Positions 1-13,422 of a stretch of 64,000 nt of DNA are shown here, piece after piece; within the stretch, counting starts at the first letter, position 1, and every line of letters starts with the position of its first letter. Under the pieces are notes generated by a model. The model made no database searches. It was not told the origin of the DNA and saw only the letters and a list, made by a program, of their open reading frames with translations. Position numbers and translations under genes: made by a program. Location of the stretch: positions 62,001-126,000 of the forward strand of contig JAFAWY010000058.1 of the NCBI GenBank assembly GCA_019241525.1, written 5' to 3'. The stretch is from Pseudonocardiales bacterium (GTDB taxonomy: Bacteria > Actinomycetota > Actinomycetes > Mycobacteriales > Pseudonocardiaceae).

Positions 1-2933
1 CGGTTGGCCACCGACACGAACACTCGCCCCGACGTCGGCAGTGAGCCATAGGCCGCCGTCTGGGATTTCGCGAATGCCTGACCGAAGGCGGCGTCGATGC
101 CCATCACCTCGCCAGTGGATTTCATCTCCGGTCCCAGCAGTGAATCGACGCCCTGGCCTTCTGGGGTGCGGAACCGGTGGAAGGGCAGCACCGCTTCCTT
201 GACCGCCACCGGCGCCTCCATCGGCAGGTCGCCACCGTCGCCACGAGCCAGCAGCACACCCTCGGCCCGCAGCGTGGCGATGCTGGCACCGAGCATGATG
301 CGAGCGGCAGCCTTGGCCAGCGGCACGGCGGTGGCCTTGGACACGAACGGCGCGGTGCGGCTGGCCCGGGGATTGGCCTCGAGCACGTAGAGCACATCGT
401 CTTTCAGCGCGTACTGCACGTTGAGCAGGCCCCGCACACCGATCCCACGAGCGATCGCCTCGGTGGAGGCGCGGACCGCGGCGAGGTCGGATTCCCCGAG
501 CGTGATGGGGGGCAGCGCGCAGGCGGAGTCTCCGGAATGCACCCCGGCTTCCTCGATGTGTTCCATGATCCCGCCGAGATAGACCTCATGGCCGTCGCAC
601 AGCGCATCGACGTCGATCTCGATGGCGTCGTCGAGGAACCGGTCCACCAGCACCGGATGTTCCGGGGTGATCTCGGTGGCGCGCGCGATATAGCCCGCCA
701 GGGTTTGCTCGTCGTAGACGATCTCCATGCCGCGGCCACCGAGCACGTAGGACGGGCGAACCAGCACCGGGTAGCCGATCTCGTCAGCGATCTTGCGGGC
801 TTCGGCGAATGAGGTGGCGGTGCCGTAAGCCGGGGCGGGCAATCCAGCCCGATCCAGCACGGCACCAAACGACCCGCGATCCTCGGCGAGATGGATCGCG
901 GCCGGGGGTGTGCCGACCACTGGGACACCCGCATCAGCCAGCCGCTGCGCCAACCCGAGCGGGGTCTGCCCGCCCAGCTGCACGATCACCGCCGCCACGG
1001 TGCCCGACGACTGCTCGGCGTGCACCACCTCCATGACGTCTTCGAAGGTCAACGGCTCAAAGTAGAGCCGATCAGCGGTGTCGTAGTCGGTGGACACCGT
1101 CTCCGGGTTGCAGTTGACCATCACGGTCTCGTAGCCAAGACCTTCGTTGTCAGGGGCACTGCGCAGCGCCATCGCGGCATGCACGCAGGAATAGTCGAAC
1201 TCGATGCCTTGGCCGATCCGGTTCGGCCCGGAACCCAAAATGATCACCTTGGGTCGCTGGCGCTGCTCGGTGACCTCGGTCTCGGCCTGCGGGTCATTTT
1301 CGTAGGCGGAATAGTGATACGGGGTACGGGCGGCAAACTCGGCCGCGCACGTGTCCACGGTCTTGTAGACCGGCCGTACGCCCAGCCGCTGCCGCAGCGC
1401 GGCGATCTCCGGCTCGGCAAGGTCACCGCGGACAGCCGCGAGCTGCCGGTCGGAGATACCCGCGCGCTTGGCCCGGCGCAGCAGCGGCTCGTCCAGTTCC
1501 GGTGCGGCGACGAGATCAGCGCGGAGTTCGACCAGGCTGGCGATCTGATCGACGAACCAGGCATCGATTCCGGAAGCCTTCGCGACTTGCGCCACCGTCG
1601 CACCGAGCCGCAACGCCCGCTCGACGGTATACAGGCGCCCGTCATGGGGTATCGCCAGCGTCGACAGCGTCGACTTCAGGGTGGCATCGGGCGGGTCAGG
1701 CTTGGTCCAGAAGCCGGCAGCGGCAGTTTCCATCGAGCGCAGCGCCTTGCCCAAGGCTTCGGGGAACGATCGGCCCAGCGCCATTGCCTCGCCGACGGAC
1801 TTCATCGTGGTGGTGAGTGTGGGGTCCGCGCCGGGGAACTTCTCGAAAGTGAACCGGGGCACCTTGACCACGATGTAGTCGAGGGTGGGCTCGAAGCTGG
1901 CCGGGGTCTCGCCGGTGATGTCATTGGTGATCTCATCAAGGGTGTAGCCGATGGCGAGCTTCGCGGCGATCTTGGCGATGGGGAACCCGGTGGCCTTGGA
2001 CGCCAGCGCGCTGGATCGCGATACTCGCGGATTCATCTCGATCACGACCAGCCGGCCGGTGGCCGGATGCACGGCGAACTGGATGTTGCAACCGCCGGTG
2101 TCCACCCCAACCTCCCTGAGCACCGCGATCCCCACGTCGCGCATGTGCTGGTACTCGCGGTCGGTGAGGGTCAGGGCCGGGGCAACGGTCACCGAGTCAC
2201 CGGTGTGCACGCCCATCGGGTCGATGTTTTCGATGGAGCAGACCACCACCACGTTGTCCCGGTGGTCGCGCATCAACTCGAGCTCGTACTCCTTCCAACC
2301 GAGCACGCTTTCCTCGATGAGCACCTGGTGTACCGGGCTTTCGGCCAGGCCTGCGAGGGCGAGCCGCTCGAGCTCGCCCTGCGTGTGCGCGAAGCCGGAG
2401 CCAAGCCCGCCCATGGTGTACGACGGCCTGATTACCACTGGCAGGCCAAGCTCGGCGACCGCCTCGCAGACCTCGTCCAGCGAGGAGCAGACGGCGCTGC
2501 GCGGCACCTCTGCACCCACCACGCGCACTACGTCCTTGAATCTCAGCCGGTCCTCACCGCGCTGGATTGCCTCGATATCAGCGCCGATCAACTCGACGTT
2601 GTACCGCTCCAGCACCCCACGCTCGTGCAGGGCGACCGCGGTATTCAGCGCAGTCTGCCCGCCGAGGGTGGCCAGCAGCGCATCCGGGCGCTCCGCTGCG
2701 ATCACTTTCTCGACGAAGTCCGGGGTAATCGGCTCGATGTAAGTGGCGTCGGCGAACTCCGGATCTGTCATGATCGTCGCCGGATTGGAGTTGACCAAGC
2801 TGACTCGCAATCCCTCCTCGCGCAGCACCCGGCACGCCTGGGTCCCGGAGTAATCGAACTCACATGCCTGACCGATCACGATCGGCCCAGAACCGATGAC
2901 CAGCACATGCCGGATGTCCTCGCGCCGGGGCAT
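1..2933 (-). CDS. carB: Carbamoyl-phosphate synthase large subunit (partial, runs off left edge)
   Basis: Reverse-strand translation from ATG at 2933 gives [78 protein letters not shown], a CarB N-terminus. TAATG overlap with carA. No in-window stop, so absent from the ORF track. Confidence 0.97.
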   Translation of the reverse strand, partial: MPRREDIRHVLVIGSGPIVIGQACEFDYSGTQACRVLREEGLRVSLVNSNPATIMTDPEFADATYIEPITPDFVEKVIAAERPDALLATLGGQTALNTAVALHERGVLERYNVELIGADIEAIQRGEDRLRFKDVVRVVGAEVPRSAVCSSLDEVCEAVAELGLPVVIRPSYTMGGLGSGFAHTQGELERLALAGLAESPVHQVLIEESVLGWKEYELELMRDHRDNVVVVCSIENIDPMGVHTGDSVTVAPALTLTDREYQHMRDVGIAVLREVGVDTGGCNIQFAVHPATGRLVVIEMNPRVSRSSALASKATGFPIAKIAAKLAIGYTLDEITNDITGETPASFEPTLDYIVVKVPRFTFEKFPGADPTLTTTMKSVGEAMALGRSFPEALGKALRSMETAAAGFWTKPDPPDATLKSTLSTLAIPHDGRLYTVERALRLGATVAQVAKASGIDAWFVDQIASLVELRADLVAAPELDEPLLRRAKRAGISDRQLAAVRGDLAEPEIAALRQRLGVRPVYKTVDTCAAEFAARTPYHYSAYENDPQAETEVTEQRQRPKVIILGSGPNRIGQGIEFDYSCVHAAMALRSAPDNEGLGYETVMVNCNPETVSTDYDTADRLYFEPLTFEDVMEVVHAEQSSGTVAAVIVQLGGQTPLGLAQRLADAGVPVVGTPPAAIHLAEDRGSFGAVLDRAGLPAPAYGTATSFAEARKIADEIGYPVLVRPSYVLGGRGMEIVYDEQTLAGYIARATEITPEHPVLVDRFLDDAIEIDVDALCDGHEVYLGGIMEHIEEAGVHSGDSACALPPITLGESDLAAVRASTEAIARGIGVRGLLNVQYALKDDVLYVLEANPRASRTAPFVSKATAVPLAKAAARIMLGASIATLRAEGVLLARGDGGDLPMEAPVAVKEAVLPFHRFRTPEGQGVDSLLGPEMKSTGEVMGIDAAFGQAFAKSQTAAYGSLPTSGRVFVSVAN

Positions 2934-4057
2934 TACGAAGTCCGTTCTCGAGCCATGAGTGCGCAAAACCGGTCGAACAGGTCGGCGGCATCGTGCGGGC
3001 CGGCGGCTGCCTCGGGGTGATACTGGACGCTGAACGCAGGCACGTCCAAGCAGGTCAAACCCTCGACAGTGCCGTCATTGGGGCAGGAGTGGCTCATCAC
3101 CGCGGTACCGAAGTCGGAGTCGAAGCGCTCGCCCGGCTCCCCGTCAACCGCGAAACCGTGGTTTTGTGAGGTGATGGCCACCCGCCCGGTGGCGTGCTCG
3201 ACAACCGGGACGTTGATCCCACGATGCCCGTAGCGCATCTTGTAGGTTCCCCGCCCTAGTGCCCGACCCAGGATCTGGTTGCCGAAGCAGATTCCGAACA
3301 GGGGTACCCGCCGCTCCAGCACCGCGCGGGTCAGCGCCACCGCGTGATCCGCAGTGGCCGGATCGCCAGGACCGTTGGACAAAAACACCCCGTCGGGCTG
3401 CTGCGCTAGCAGCTGCTCCACCGACACGGTCGCCGGCAGCACGTGCGTCTCGACGCCCCGAGCGGCCAGCATCCGGGGTGTGTTGAACTTGATGCCCAGA
3501 TCCAGCGCGACCACGCGGAAGCGCAGCGCCGTGCTGGCGGGCACGACAAAAGGCTGCGCAACAGTCACCTCGCCGACCAGATCCGCCCCGGCCATCGGCG
3601 GGCTGGCCAGCACCCGCGCCAACAGCTGCGACGGCTCGGCCAGCGCGTCACCGGAAAAGATCCCCGCACGCATGGAGCCGTGCTCGCGCAGCCGGCGGGT
3701 CAACGCGCGGGTGTCCACACCGCAGATGCCCACGACACCTTGCCGGGTCAGCTCGTCGCGCAGCGATCGGGTCGACCGCCAGTTGGACGGCATCCGGGCC
3801 GGGTCCCGCACCACGTATCCGGCCACCCAGATCTGCCGTGACTCGTCATCCTCGTCATTCCAGCCGGTGTTGCCGATGTGCGGGGCGGTTTGCACCACGA
3901 TCTGGCGCCGGTAGGACGGGTCGGTGAGGGTCTCCTGGTAACCGGTCATTCCCGTGGCGAACACCGCCTCACCCAGGGCTTGCCCCACCGCGCCGTAGCT
4001 TTCGCCCCGCACGGTGCTGCCGTCTTCCAGCACCAGCATCGCAAGGGCACCCATCAA
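2933..4057 (-). CDS. carA: Carbamoyl-phosphate synthase small subunit
   Basis: 374 aa ORF; glutamine amidotransferase motifs ([26 protein letters not shown]). Confidence 0.97.
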   Translation of the reverse strand: MMGALAMLVLEDGSTVRGESYGAVGQALGEAVFATGMTGYQETLTDPSYRRQIVVQTAPHIGNTGWNDEDDESRQIWVAGYVVRDPARMPSNWRSTRSLRDELTRQGVVGICGVDTRALTRRLREHGSMRAGIFSGDALAEPSQLLARVLASPPMAGADLVGEVTVAQPFVVPASTALRFRVVALDLGIKFNTPRMLAARGVETHVLPATVSVEQLLAQQPDGVFLSNGPGDPATADHAVALTRAVLERRVPLFGICFGNQILGRALGRGTYKMRYGHRGINVPVVEHATGRVAITSQNHGFAVDGEPGERFDSDFGTAVMSHSCPNDGTVEGLTCLDVPAFSVQYHPEAAAGPHDAADLFDRFCALMARERTS

Positions 4058-5349
4058 CCCTGCACCTTCCCGTCCTCAGTGGTGACCTGGCCGCGCAGCA
4101 TGGTCAGTACCACCCGGCCAGGCAGTTCCATCCCCTCATAAGGAGTGTTGTCGGCCAGGCTGGCCAGCTGCACCCCGTGCACCGTCCAGGTGGCATCGGG
4201 ATCAACCAGAACCAGATTTGCCGGCTCACCGACGGCGATGGGCCGCCCCTGATCGGCGGCGCGGCCGATCTGCGCTGGTCGCTCGCTCATCACCCGGGCT
4301 ACTCCCCGCCAATCCAGCAGACCCGGTTGGACCATCGTGGCAATCACCACTGACAGCGCGGTCTGCAAACCCAGCATGCCGGGCCGCGCTGCGGACCATT
4401 CACAGTCTTTGTCCTGCGCAGCGTGAGGGGCATGGTCAGTGGCCACGCAGTCCACAATTCCCTCGGCCAGCGCGGTGCGCAGCGCCTCGGTGTCGGCTGC
4501 GGTGCGCAACGGCGGGTTGACCTTGTTGACCGGGTCGTAGCCGGACAGACGCTCATCGGTGAGCAGGAGGTGGTGCGGGGTCACCTCGGCAGATACCCGG
4601 ATGCTGCGCCGCTTCGCCCAACGCAGCAACTCCACCGTGCCCGCGCTGGATACGTGGCAGATGTGCAGAGCTGCGCCGGCGTCCCGGGCCAGCAGGCAGT
4701 CCCGGGCCACGATCGATTCCTCCGCAGCAGGTGGCCAGCCAGCCAGGCCTAGCCGGGCGGCAACACGTCCCTCGTGCGCCTGTGCGCCCGCGGTGAGCCG
4801 AGGATCCTCGGCATGCTGGGCGATCACGCCGCCCAGCCCGCAGGCGTATTCCAGGGCTCGGCGCATCAGCAGTGAGTCGTGCACGCACAGCCCGTCGTCG
4901 GAGAACAACCGGACCGCGGCGGCGGAGGTGGCCATCGCACCCAACTCGGCGAGCCGCTGGCCGTGCAACCCCGCGGTGACCGCGCCGACGGGGTGCACAT
5001 CCACCAGCCCGATGTCACGCCCGCGCCGGTACACGTACTCCACGACCACCGCGGTGTCGGCCACCGGATCGGTGTTGGCCATGGCGAACACCGCGGTGTA
5101 ACCGCCCAGCGCCGCGGCGGCCGACCCGGTGGCGATGGTCTCGGTATCTTCCCGGCCAGGCTCGCGCAGGTGCGTATGCAGGTCGACCAAACCAGGTAGC
5201 GCCACGAGGCCGCCGCCGTTGAAAATCTCGGCGCCGGTACCGTCCACACTGGCGCCCAACTCGGCGATCAGCCCGTTCCGAACCAGGAGGTTCACCGGCT
5301 CACCGGCGCCATAACGCCGGATCCCGCGAAGCAGGAACGGCCGGGTCAT
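4054..5349 (-). CDS. pyrC: Dihydroorotase
   Basis: 431 aa; [17 protein letters not shown] and [10 protein letters not shown] motifs; overlaps carA and pyrB. Confidence 0.96.
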   Translation of the reverse strand: MTRPFLLRGIRRYGAGEPVNLLVRNGLIAELGASVDGTGAEIFNGGGLVALPGLVDLHTHLREPGREDTETIATGSAAAALGGYTAVFAMANTDPVADTAVVVEYVYRRGRDIGLVDVHPVGAVTAGLHGQRLAELGAMATSAAAVRLFSDDGLCVHDSLLMRRALEYACGLGGVIAQHAEDPRLTAGAQAHEGRVAARLGLAGWPPAAEESIVARDCLLARDAGAALHICHVSSAGTVELLRWAKRRSIRVSAEVTPHHLLLTDERLSGYDPVNKVNPPLRTAADTEALRTALAEGIVDCVATDHAPHAAQDKDCEWSAARPGMLGLQTALSVVIATMVQPGLLDWRGVARVMSERPAQIGRAADQGRPIAVGEPANLVLVDPDATWTVHGVQLASLADNTPYEGMELPGRVVLTMLRGQVTTEDGKVQG

Positions 5350-6317
5350 ACCTCCTCCCCCGGCGTCTGATCGTCTCGGCCGGCGAGTAGGTGGTAGAGC
5401 ACGGCCATCCGCACGTGCACACCGTTGCGAACCTGTTCGGTGATCGCAGCCCGGGGAGAGTCGGCGACGGAGTACGCGATCTCCATGCCGCGCAGCATCG
5501 GACCGGGATGCAACACCACGGCGTGCTCGGGTAACAACCCCAGACGGGCCTCGGTAAGCCCATAGCTGATGGCGTATTCGCGGGCAGAGGGGAAGAACTC
5601 ACCGTGCATCCGCTCGGTCTGCACGCGCAGCATCATCACCGCGTCAGAGCCGGGCAGCGCGGCGTCCAGATCGTGGCTCACCGTGACTGGCCAATCGCCA
5701 CTTGTCGACGCCAATGCGTTTCCCCAGTGCGCTACGTCCCGGGGCAGCAGTGTCGGCGGTGCGACAAGGCGGATCCGGGCACCCAGCGTGATCAAGAGTT
5801 CAATGTTCGACCGAGCCACCCTGCTGTGGAGCACATCGCCTATGATGGTGACGGTCCGCCCATTTAGGTCCCCTAATCGCTCACGCAGGGTAGCGGCATC
5901 GAGCAATGCTTGGGTCGGATGCTGATGAGTGCCATCACCGGCGTTGATCACATGCGCGGGAACCCAGCCGGCGAGGCGATGTGCCGCGCCCGAAGCGGGA
6001 TGGCGGAGCACCACGCAGTCTGCGCCCATCGCCGTCAAAGTCAGTGCGGTATCGCGGAGCGACTCTCCCTTGGCCACCGCGGAGCCACCCGCCGAGATGT
6101 TCACCACGTCAGCGCTCATCCACTTGCCCGCGATCTCGAAGGACGCCCGCGTGCGCGTCGAGCTCTCATAGAACAAGGTGACAACGGTGCGGCCGCGCAG
6201 GGTGGGGAGTTTGCGCACCTCGCGACCCAACAGGGATTGCTTGAGCGCCTCGGCGGTATCCAGCAGCGCGGTCACTGTCTTCCGTGGCAGGCCCGCGGTG
6301 GTCAGCAGATGCCTCAC
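5346..6317 (-). CDS. pyrB: Aspartate carbamoyltransferase catalytic subunit
   Basis: 323 aa; [15 protein letters not shown] motif; pyr operon context. Confidence 0.97.
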   Translation of the reverse strand: MRHLLTTAGLPRKTVTALLDTAEALKQSLLGREVRKLPTLRGRTVVTLFYESSTRTRASFEIAGKWMSADVVNISAGGSAVAKGESLRDTALTLTAMGADCVVLRHPASGAAHRLAGWVPAHVINAGDGTHQHPTQALLDAATLRERLGDLNGRTVTIIGDVLHSRVARSNIELLITLGARIRLVAPPTLLPRDVAHWGNALASTSGDWPVTVSHDLDAALPGSDAVMMLRVQTERMHGEFFPSAREYAISYGLTEARLGLLPEHAVVLHPGPMLRGMEIAYSVADSPRAAITEQVRNGVHVRMAVLYHLLAGRDDQTPGEEV

Positions 6318-6904
6318 CGCTGATCCCGATCGTAGGCGCGGAGTACGACAGCGTCGGTGCGGTCTGTCTCCGTGAGCAACACACCGATCTCCTCGTCACG
6401 GGAGGTCGGCACATTCTTCCCGACGTAGTCGGCGCGAATCGGCAGCTCACGATGGCCGCGGTCGACCAGCACGGCGAGCTGTACCGCCCGCGGGCGGCCG
6501 TACTCGCGCACCGCATCCAGGGCGGCCGCAACGGTCCGCCCGGAATACAGCACGTCGTCTACGAGCACCACCAGCACGTCGTCTAACCCGTCATCAGGAA
6601 GCTCAGTCGCTCGCAGCGGGCGGGTGGGGCGGCGGCGCAGATCATCCCGGTAGAGCGTGACGTCAAGCGTGCCAACGACCGGTGCTGGGCCGCCAAACTC
6701 GCGGATCCGATCAGCCAGCCGGTGCGCCAGCGGCACGCCGCGTGTGGGAATGCCGAGCATCACCACCGGCTCGGGCGCGGTGCGCTCGATGATCTGATGC
6801 GCCATCCGGGCGACGATGCGGGCGACCTCAGCCGCCGACAGCAGCTCACGCTGCCGCAGTGGCCCTGCCGCTCCCACCGCGCCCATCCCGGAGGGGGACG
6901 ACAC
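6314..6904 (-). CDS. pyrR: Bifunctional pyr regulator / uracil phosphoribosyltransferase PyrR
   Basis: 196 aa; [24 protein letters not shown]-binding motif; GTG start at 6904 with AGGAGG upstream. Confidence 0.96.
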   Translation of the reverse strand: MSSPSGMGAVGAAGPLRQRELLSAAEVARIVARMAHQIIERTAPEPVVMLGIPTRGVPLAHRLADRIREFGGPAPVVGTLDVTLYRDDLRRRPTRPLRATELPDDGLDDVLVVLVDDVLYSGRTVAAALDAVREYGRPRAVQLAVLVDRGHRELPIRADYVGKNVPTSRDEEIGVLLTETDRTDAVVLRAYDRDQR

Positions 6905-6910
6905 GGTGAC

Positions 6911-6946
6911 CTCCTTCCCCGCCTCACTGGACGGGCCTTAAAGGAC
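6911..6946 (-). promoter_or_regulatory. Candidate PyrR-binding leader hairpin (translational attenuator of the pyr operon)
   Basis: Minus-strand leader GTCCTTTAAGGCCCGTCCAGTGAGGCGGGGAAGGAGGTCACCGTG contains GTCCAGTGAGGC, resembling the PyrR anti-antiterminator loop. CCTT/AAGG and CCCG/CGGG pairings abut and partly include the Shine-Dalgarno. Confidence 0.8.
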
Positions 6947-7215
6947 GTCATGGATACTGCCGGCTAAGCCGGCAATCGGGCTCCGACCGGCGCCGGACCC
7001 GGATCGGACAGTATCACCGTGGACGCTCGGGCGGTGTGTTGATCATCGCAGCACTGCCCCGTCCGGGTGGTGTGCGTGACTCTGCGCGGTCTTCGGTCCC
7101 CGATGGCTTGACCTGGTGGATTACTCAGCGCAGCATTACTCTCCGTATCATCCCGATTTTTGCGGGCGCCCCAAGGCGTTGACTGGTCGGGGTCTGAAGA
7201 AGGAGAAGGGGCCAG

Positions 7216-7713
7216 ATGGGCGACTATGCCAAGGCACTGGGGTCGAAACTGCGCGGCATCCGTCAACAGCAGGGTCTGTCGCTGCACGGCGTCGAGCAGA
7301 AGTCGGCAGGCCGCTGGAAGGCTGTAGTGGTCGGTTCCTACGAGCGTGGCGATAGAGCGGTCACCGTACAAAAGCTCGCCGAACTTGCCGACTTCTACGG
7401 GGTTCCGGTTCCCGAACTGCTGCCTGAGGGCCGAGTGTCATCCGGCAGTGAACCGGCCACCAAGATCGTCATTAATCTGGAACGTCTACAGCAGCTACCG
7501 GTCGAAAAAGTAGGCCCACTCGCTCGCTACGCGGCAACGATCCAGAGCCAGCGCGGTGACTACAACGGCAAGGTGCTGTCCATCCGTACAGAAGACCTGC
7601 GCTCGCTGGCGATCATCTACGATATGTCGCCAGGTGACCTCACCGAGCAGTTGATCGGCTGGGGCGTCCTGCCACCCGAGGCTCGTCCCGCCAAGGACAA
7701 GGAAGAGGCCTGA
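7216..7713 (+). CDS. bldD: BldD-family developmental transcriptional regulator (XRE-like HTH)
   Basis: 165 aa; MGDYAKALGSKLRGIRQQQGLSLHGVEQKSAGRWKAVVVGSYERGDRAVTVQKLAELADFYGVPVPELLPEG matches BldD; usual location next to pyrR. Confidence 0.95.
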   Translation: MGDYAKALGSKLRGIRQQQGLSLHGVEQKSAGRWKAVVVGSYERGDRAVTVQKLAELADFYGVPVPELLPEGRVSSGSEPATKIVINLERLQQLPVEKVGPLARYAATIQSQRGDYNGKVLSIRTEDLRSLAIIYDMSPGDLTEQLIGWGVLPPEARPAKDKEEA

Positions 7714-7733
7714 CTCAGCCTCGGTAGTAGCGA

Positions 7734-8141
7734 TTACGAGCCGCGCGGCAACGCAGCCAGCGCGCCCAGTACGCCGTTGACAAACCGTGGTGAGTCATCG
7801 GTGGACAGCAACTTCGCCAACTCGATGGCCTCGTCGATGGCGACTGCATCGTCCACCTCGTCGGAGAACAGCAGCTCGAACACACCCAGCCGCAGGACTG
7901 CCCGATCTACTGCGGGCATCCGGGACAACGCCCAACCATGGGCTTGGTCGGCCAGCAACTTGTCGATGTCTGCGGCGTGCTCGGCCACACCCTGCACCAA
8001 CGAGACGGTGTAGTCGTTGATCGGTGGCAGCTCTGGTGCCCCGATCCGTTCAGCGAGCAGCTCCAGCGGATCCAGCCCGCGCAGGTCGGCCTCGAACAGG
8101 ATGTCGACGGCACGTTTGCGCGCCTTGCTGCGGGCCCCCAC
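7734..8141 (-). CDS. nusB: Transcription antitermination factor NusB
   Basis: 135 aa; KARKRAVDILFEADLRG...VDRAVLRLGVFELLF. Confidence 0.95.
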   Translation of the reverse strand: MGARSKARKRAVDILFEADLRGLDPLELLAERIGAPELPPINDYTVSLVQGVAEHAADIDKLLADQAHGWALSRMPAVDRAVLRLGVFELLFSDEVDDAVAIDEAIELAKLLSTDDSPRFVNGVLGALAALPRGS

Positions 8142-8167
8142 GTTAAAACTCCTGTTGACTTTCCGTC

Positions 8168-8731
8168 TTAGCTACTGATCCGGCCGAGGTAACGCCCATC
8201 CCGGGTATCTACCTTCACCTTTTCGCCGGTGCTCACGAACAACGGCACTTGGATCTCGGCACCGGTCTCCAACGTGGCAGGCTTGGTGCCTCCCGTCGAG
8301 CGGTCCCCCTGCACGCCTGGATCGGTGTGCGAGATCACTAACTCGACGGAGGTGGGCAACTCGATGTACAGCGGAGTGCCCTCGTGGACGGCCACCAACA
8401 CGGTCTGGTTGTCCAGCAGGTATTTCGCCGCGTCCCCCACGACGTCACCAGGAATGGTGATCTGATCGAAGGTGTCGGAATCCATGAACACGAAATCCGA
8501 CCCATCGGCGTACAGGAAGGTCATATCACGCCGGTCGACCGTGGCGGTGTCGACTTTGGTCCCGGCGTTGAAGGTCTTATCGACCACCTTGCCGGACAAC
8601 ACGTTCTTGAGGGTGGTACGCACGAACGCACCGCCCTTACCGGGTTTGACATGCTGGAAATTCACGACCGACCACAGCTGGCCGTCGAGGTTGAGCACGA
8701 GTCCATTCTTGAGATCGTTGGTGGTGGCCAC
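8168..8731 (-). CDS. efp: Elongation factor P
   Basis: 187 aa; [43 protein letters not shown]-terminal [12 protein letters not shown]. Confidence 0.98.
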   Translation of the reverse strand: MATTNDLKNGLVLNLDGQLWSVVNFQHVKPGKGGAFVRTTLKNVLSGKVVDKTFNAGTKVDTATVDRRDMTFLYADGSDFVFMDSDTFDQITIPGDVVGDAAKYLLDNQTVLVAVHEGTPLYIELPTSVELVISHTDPGVQGDRSTGGTKPATLETGAEIQVPLFVSTGEKVKVDTRDGRYLGRISS

Positions 8732-8800
8732 GTCAGCCTGTCACTCCCCGTCGTAACCGGCACAACGCCGGCTTAGGTCGGTTAAGTCAGCTCAGTCCTG

Positions 8801-9892
8801 TCAGCAGGGCACGACCACGAGCTCCTTCGTGGTCATGGTGAGGAGTTCCGGCTCGTCGCCGGTGACGACGAGAGTGTCCTCGATACGCACGCCGCCCCGA
8901 CCGGCCAGGTAAACACCTGGCTCGACGGTGACCGTCATGCCTACTTCCAGTGTACCGGCCGCGAACTGGGACAACGCCGGGGCCTCGTGGATCTGCAGGC
9001 CTACGCCATGTCCCAAGCCATGGACGAAATCATTGCCGTGACCCGCCTCGACGATGACCTTCCGGGCGGCCGCATCCACCTCACGGACATCCACGTGCGC
9101 TCGCAGTGCTGCGCGCCCCGCGGCTTGCGCGGCAGCGACGAGGTCGTACAACTCCTGCTGCCACGCCGAGGGCGCGCCCAGAACCATGGTCCGGGTCATG
9201 TCGGAGTGGTAGCCCTCAACCAGGGCACCAAAGTCGAGCTTCACCAGGTCGCCGCAGCACAGCTCGGTGTCGGTCGGGCGGTGATGAGGAATCGCCGAGT
9301 GTGCCCCCGCTGCGACGATGGTCTCGAACGACGGGCCGGCGGCGCCCAGAGCGACCAGTCGAGCCTCGAGGTCACGCGCCACTTCCCGCTCGGTGCGACC
9401 TGGATGCAAGCCACCGTCGGCGAGCAGCCCGGCCAGCGCCGCGTCCGCGATCGCACACGCCGTGCGCAACGCGGCAACCTCGGTGTGATCTTTGATCGAC
9501 CGTAATCTCTCCACCGGCCGGGAGATGGCAACCAGTACCTCTGGGCCGGTGACCTTCGCCAGGGCAGCGTACCCGTCGACGGTGACCACGTGGCTTTCAA
9601 AACCCAGCCGGCCGACCGTGTGCTCCCTGGCGTCTTGAGCCAACCGCAGCAGGCAGGATCGGTCGATCACTCGCCGCAGGTCCGGCACCTGCCGCTGCGA
9701 CTGCGTCTGGTAACGACCATCGGTGCAGAAGACACTGCGCTGGTCACCCTCAGCGTGCACCAGCAGGGCGGCGTGAGAGCCGGTGAATCCGGTGAGATAC
9801 CGGACGTTCAGCGAGTTGGTGACCAGTAGCGCGTCGAGCTGTAGTTCGACAAGGCGTTGGCAGAGTGCTTCGCGGCGCTGACGGTGGGACAT
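8801..9892 (-). CDS. pepQ: Xaa-Pro aminopeptidase / M24 peptidase (PepQ-like)
   Basis: 363 aa; M24 motifs KLDFGALVEGYHSDMTRT and HGLGHGVGLQIHEAP; upstream of efp. Confidence 0.9.
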   Translation of the reverse strand: MSHRQRREALCQRLVELQLDALLVTNSLNVRYLTGFTGSHAALLVHAEGDQRSVFCTDGRYQTQSQRQVPDLRRVIDRSCLLRLAQDAREHTVGRLGFESHVVTVDGYAALAKVTGPEVLVAISRPVERLRSIKDHTEVAALRTACAIADAALAGLLADGGLHPGRTEREVARDLEARLVALGAAGPSFETIVAAGAHSAIPHHRPTDTELCCGDLVKLDFGALVEGYHSDMTRTMVLGAPSAWQQELYDLVAAAQAAGRAALRAHVDVREVDAAARKVIVEAGHGNDFVHGLGHGVGLQIHEAPALSQFAAGTLEVGMTVTVEPGVYLAGRGGVRIEDTLVVTGDEPELLTMTTKELVVVPC

Positions 9893-9931
9893 GACCTCGA
9901 CGGTAGTCCCGGTTCCTGCGCTGGCTGCAAC

Positions 9932-11613
<1,682 letters not shown>

Positions 11614-11624
11614 CTACCGTGAGA

Positions 11625-12134
11625 TCACGGGTGCACGGTTTGCAAGACCTCTGCGGCAACTTCTTCCGCAGGACGGCCGGTTGTCGACACGATGACGTCA
11701 GACACCGACTCATAGACCGGGCGTCGCTGTGCCAGTAATTGCCGCAGATGCGCGCGGGGATTAGGCATTAACCAGGGATGCAAGGGGACGAGACCCTCCC
11801 TGCGGAGCAGTTCATCAAGTTCCACATCGAGAAATACGACGTGGAAGGGCTTCAGCTGTTCCTGAACCGATGGGTTCAACGGCGTGCCACCACCCAGAGC
11901 CAGCACTCCCGAATGATCCGCGAGAACACCACCGATGAGGCGGCACTCGACCTCGCCGAATTTCTCCCGGCCTAGCTTGACCACCAGCTCGCCGGCGGGC
12001 AGACCGCACTCATCCCGCACATCATCATCGAAGTCCCGAAAGGGGACACCGAGCTTTTCCGCCACCAGCCGCCCCACGGTGCTCTTGCCCGACCCCGGTG
12101 GACCAATCAGGATCACCACAGGACCGCTCACCAC
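11625..12134 (-). CDS. aroK: Shikimate kinase
   Basis: 169 aa; VILIGPPGSGKSTVGRLVAEKLGVPFRDFDDDV; starts GTG GTG overlapping the upstream asparaginase stop. Confidence 0.96.
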   Translation of the reverse strand: MVSGPVVILIGPPGSGKSTVGRLVAEKLGVPFRDFDDDVRDECGLPAGELVVKLGREKFGEVECRLIGGVLADHSGVLALGGGTPLNPSVQEQLKPFHVVFLDVELDELLRREGLVPLHPWLMPNPRAHLRQLLAQRRPVYESVSDVIVSTTGRPAEEVAAEVLQTVHP

Positions 12135-13216
12135 GCGTCGAACCTCCTTTGTCCCTCTGCACTGGCGCTGACCCCGCGATCGCCACCAGTGTCGGAGCTA
12201 TGCGGGAGAGGTAATCCGCTATGCCCAGCCGCATCAAATGCCGCCACGATTTGGTGGTGAGCAGCGCCAGCGGCGACCAGCACATGCAGCAGGATCCGGG
12301 CTTTGTACGGACCAAGGAAGCCGGAATTGATTAACCCGCGGTCCTGGAGGTCACGCTCGGATCCGGGGAAGCCGTAGGTGGCACGGAGCACCGGACCCGC
12401 GCCGGCGCGCGAGGCGAGTACTACTGGCAGGCGCGAGGCGAGCTCAGCCAGCGGCGCGACGAACGTCGCCGGCACGTGTCCCGCGCCAAAGGCAGCGATG
12501 ACCACCCCATCGAAACCGGTCTTGAGGCGATGCAGCAATTCGCCGTCATCACCGAAGCACGCGGTCACCAGCCCGATCCGAACGGCGTGAGCGGGTACCG
12601 GATAGGTCGGCACAGCCACCGGACGCGTGAGTAGGTGGGGGCTGCCCTCCACTACCCGCCCGATCGGACCGGTGTCCGGTGAGCCGAATGCGCCCGGACT
12701 AGTGCTGTGCATCTTGTGCACGTGCCGGGCGGCATGAATCTCGTCGCCCATCACGACCAGGCAGCCGACGCCGCTGAACTGCTTGCTCGCGGCGACCTGG
12801 ATAGCGGCCAGCAGGTTGGCCGGCCCATCGGCGCCGGCCAACGTCGGATTACGCAGGGCACCGGTCACCACCACGGGTGCGGTCCGGTCCACGGTCAGAT
12901 CGAGGAAGTACGCCGTCTCTTCGATGGTGTCGGTTCCTTGAGTGATCACTACCCCGTCAGCACCGGAGTCCAGCTCGTGGCGTACTACGCTCACCAGCTC
13001 ACAAAGATCATCAAAACTCAGCGATGCGCCCGGCAAGGTTCGGATACTTTTCGAGGTGATCTTACAATCCAGCCCGGTGAGCCCCGGTAGCGTGGCCAGT
13101 AGGGCAGCTGCATCCAGGGTTGGCACCACTCCGGCGGCATCAGCTCCTGCATTCGTCATCGCGATCGTGCCACCGAGAGATAAGACTGACACCGTCCGGT
13201 GCGTCGAAGCCTGCAT
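12128..13216 (-). CDS. Type I/II L-asparaginase family protein
   Basis: 362 aa; VSVLSLGGTIAMT and DGVVITQGTDTIEETAYFLDL motifs; overlaps aroK start. Confidence 0.9.
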   Translation of the reverse strand: MQASTHRTVSVLSLGGTIAMTNAGADAAGVVPTLDAAALLATLPGLTGLDCKITSKSIRTLPGASLSFDDLCELVSVVRHELDSGADGVVITQGTDTIEETAYFLDLTVDRTAPVVVTGALRNPTLAGADGPANLLAAIQVAASKQFSGVGCLVVMGDEIHAARHVHKMHSTSPGAFGSPDTGPIGRVVEGSPHLLTRPVAVPTYPVPAHAVRIGLVTACFGDDGELLHRLKTGFDGVVIAAFGAGHVPATFVAPLAELASRLPVVLASRAGAGPVLRATYGFPGSERDLQDRGLINSGFLGPYKARILLHVLVAAGAAHHQIVAAFDAAGHSGLPLPHSSDTGGDRGVSASAEGQRRFDAW

Positions 13217-13422
13217 TTCACCCCCTGGTTACTGATGTCTCTGCACTGAACCGGCCGCGTATCACCTGCTCGCCAGTCACTGGACCGTGCCGACTCGACG
13301 CGCTGGAACGCAAGACCTGGCCTCGTAGTAACTATGCGGCTGCATGGTGCCCCACGCGATGAGATCCGGCTGGGACTGCAGTCCAATCGTTGGGGGCCTT
13401 TTCTCCAGCGGAGAGGAGCAGC

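Noticed and set aside
891-3020. 709-aa plus-strand ORF
   Set aside because: Antisense to carB; the reverse strand reads a canonical CarB and the plus translation is Arg/His/Gly-rich composition typical of high-GC shadow ORFs.
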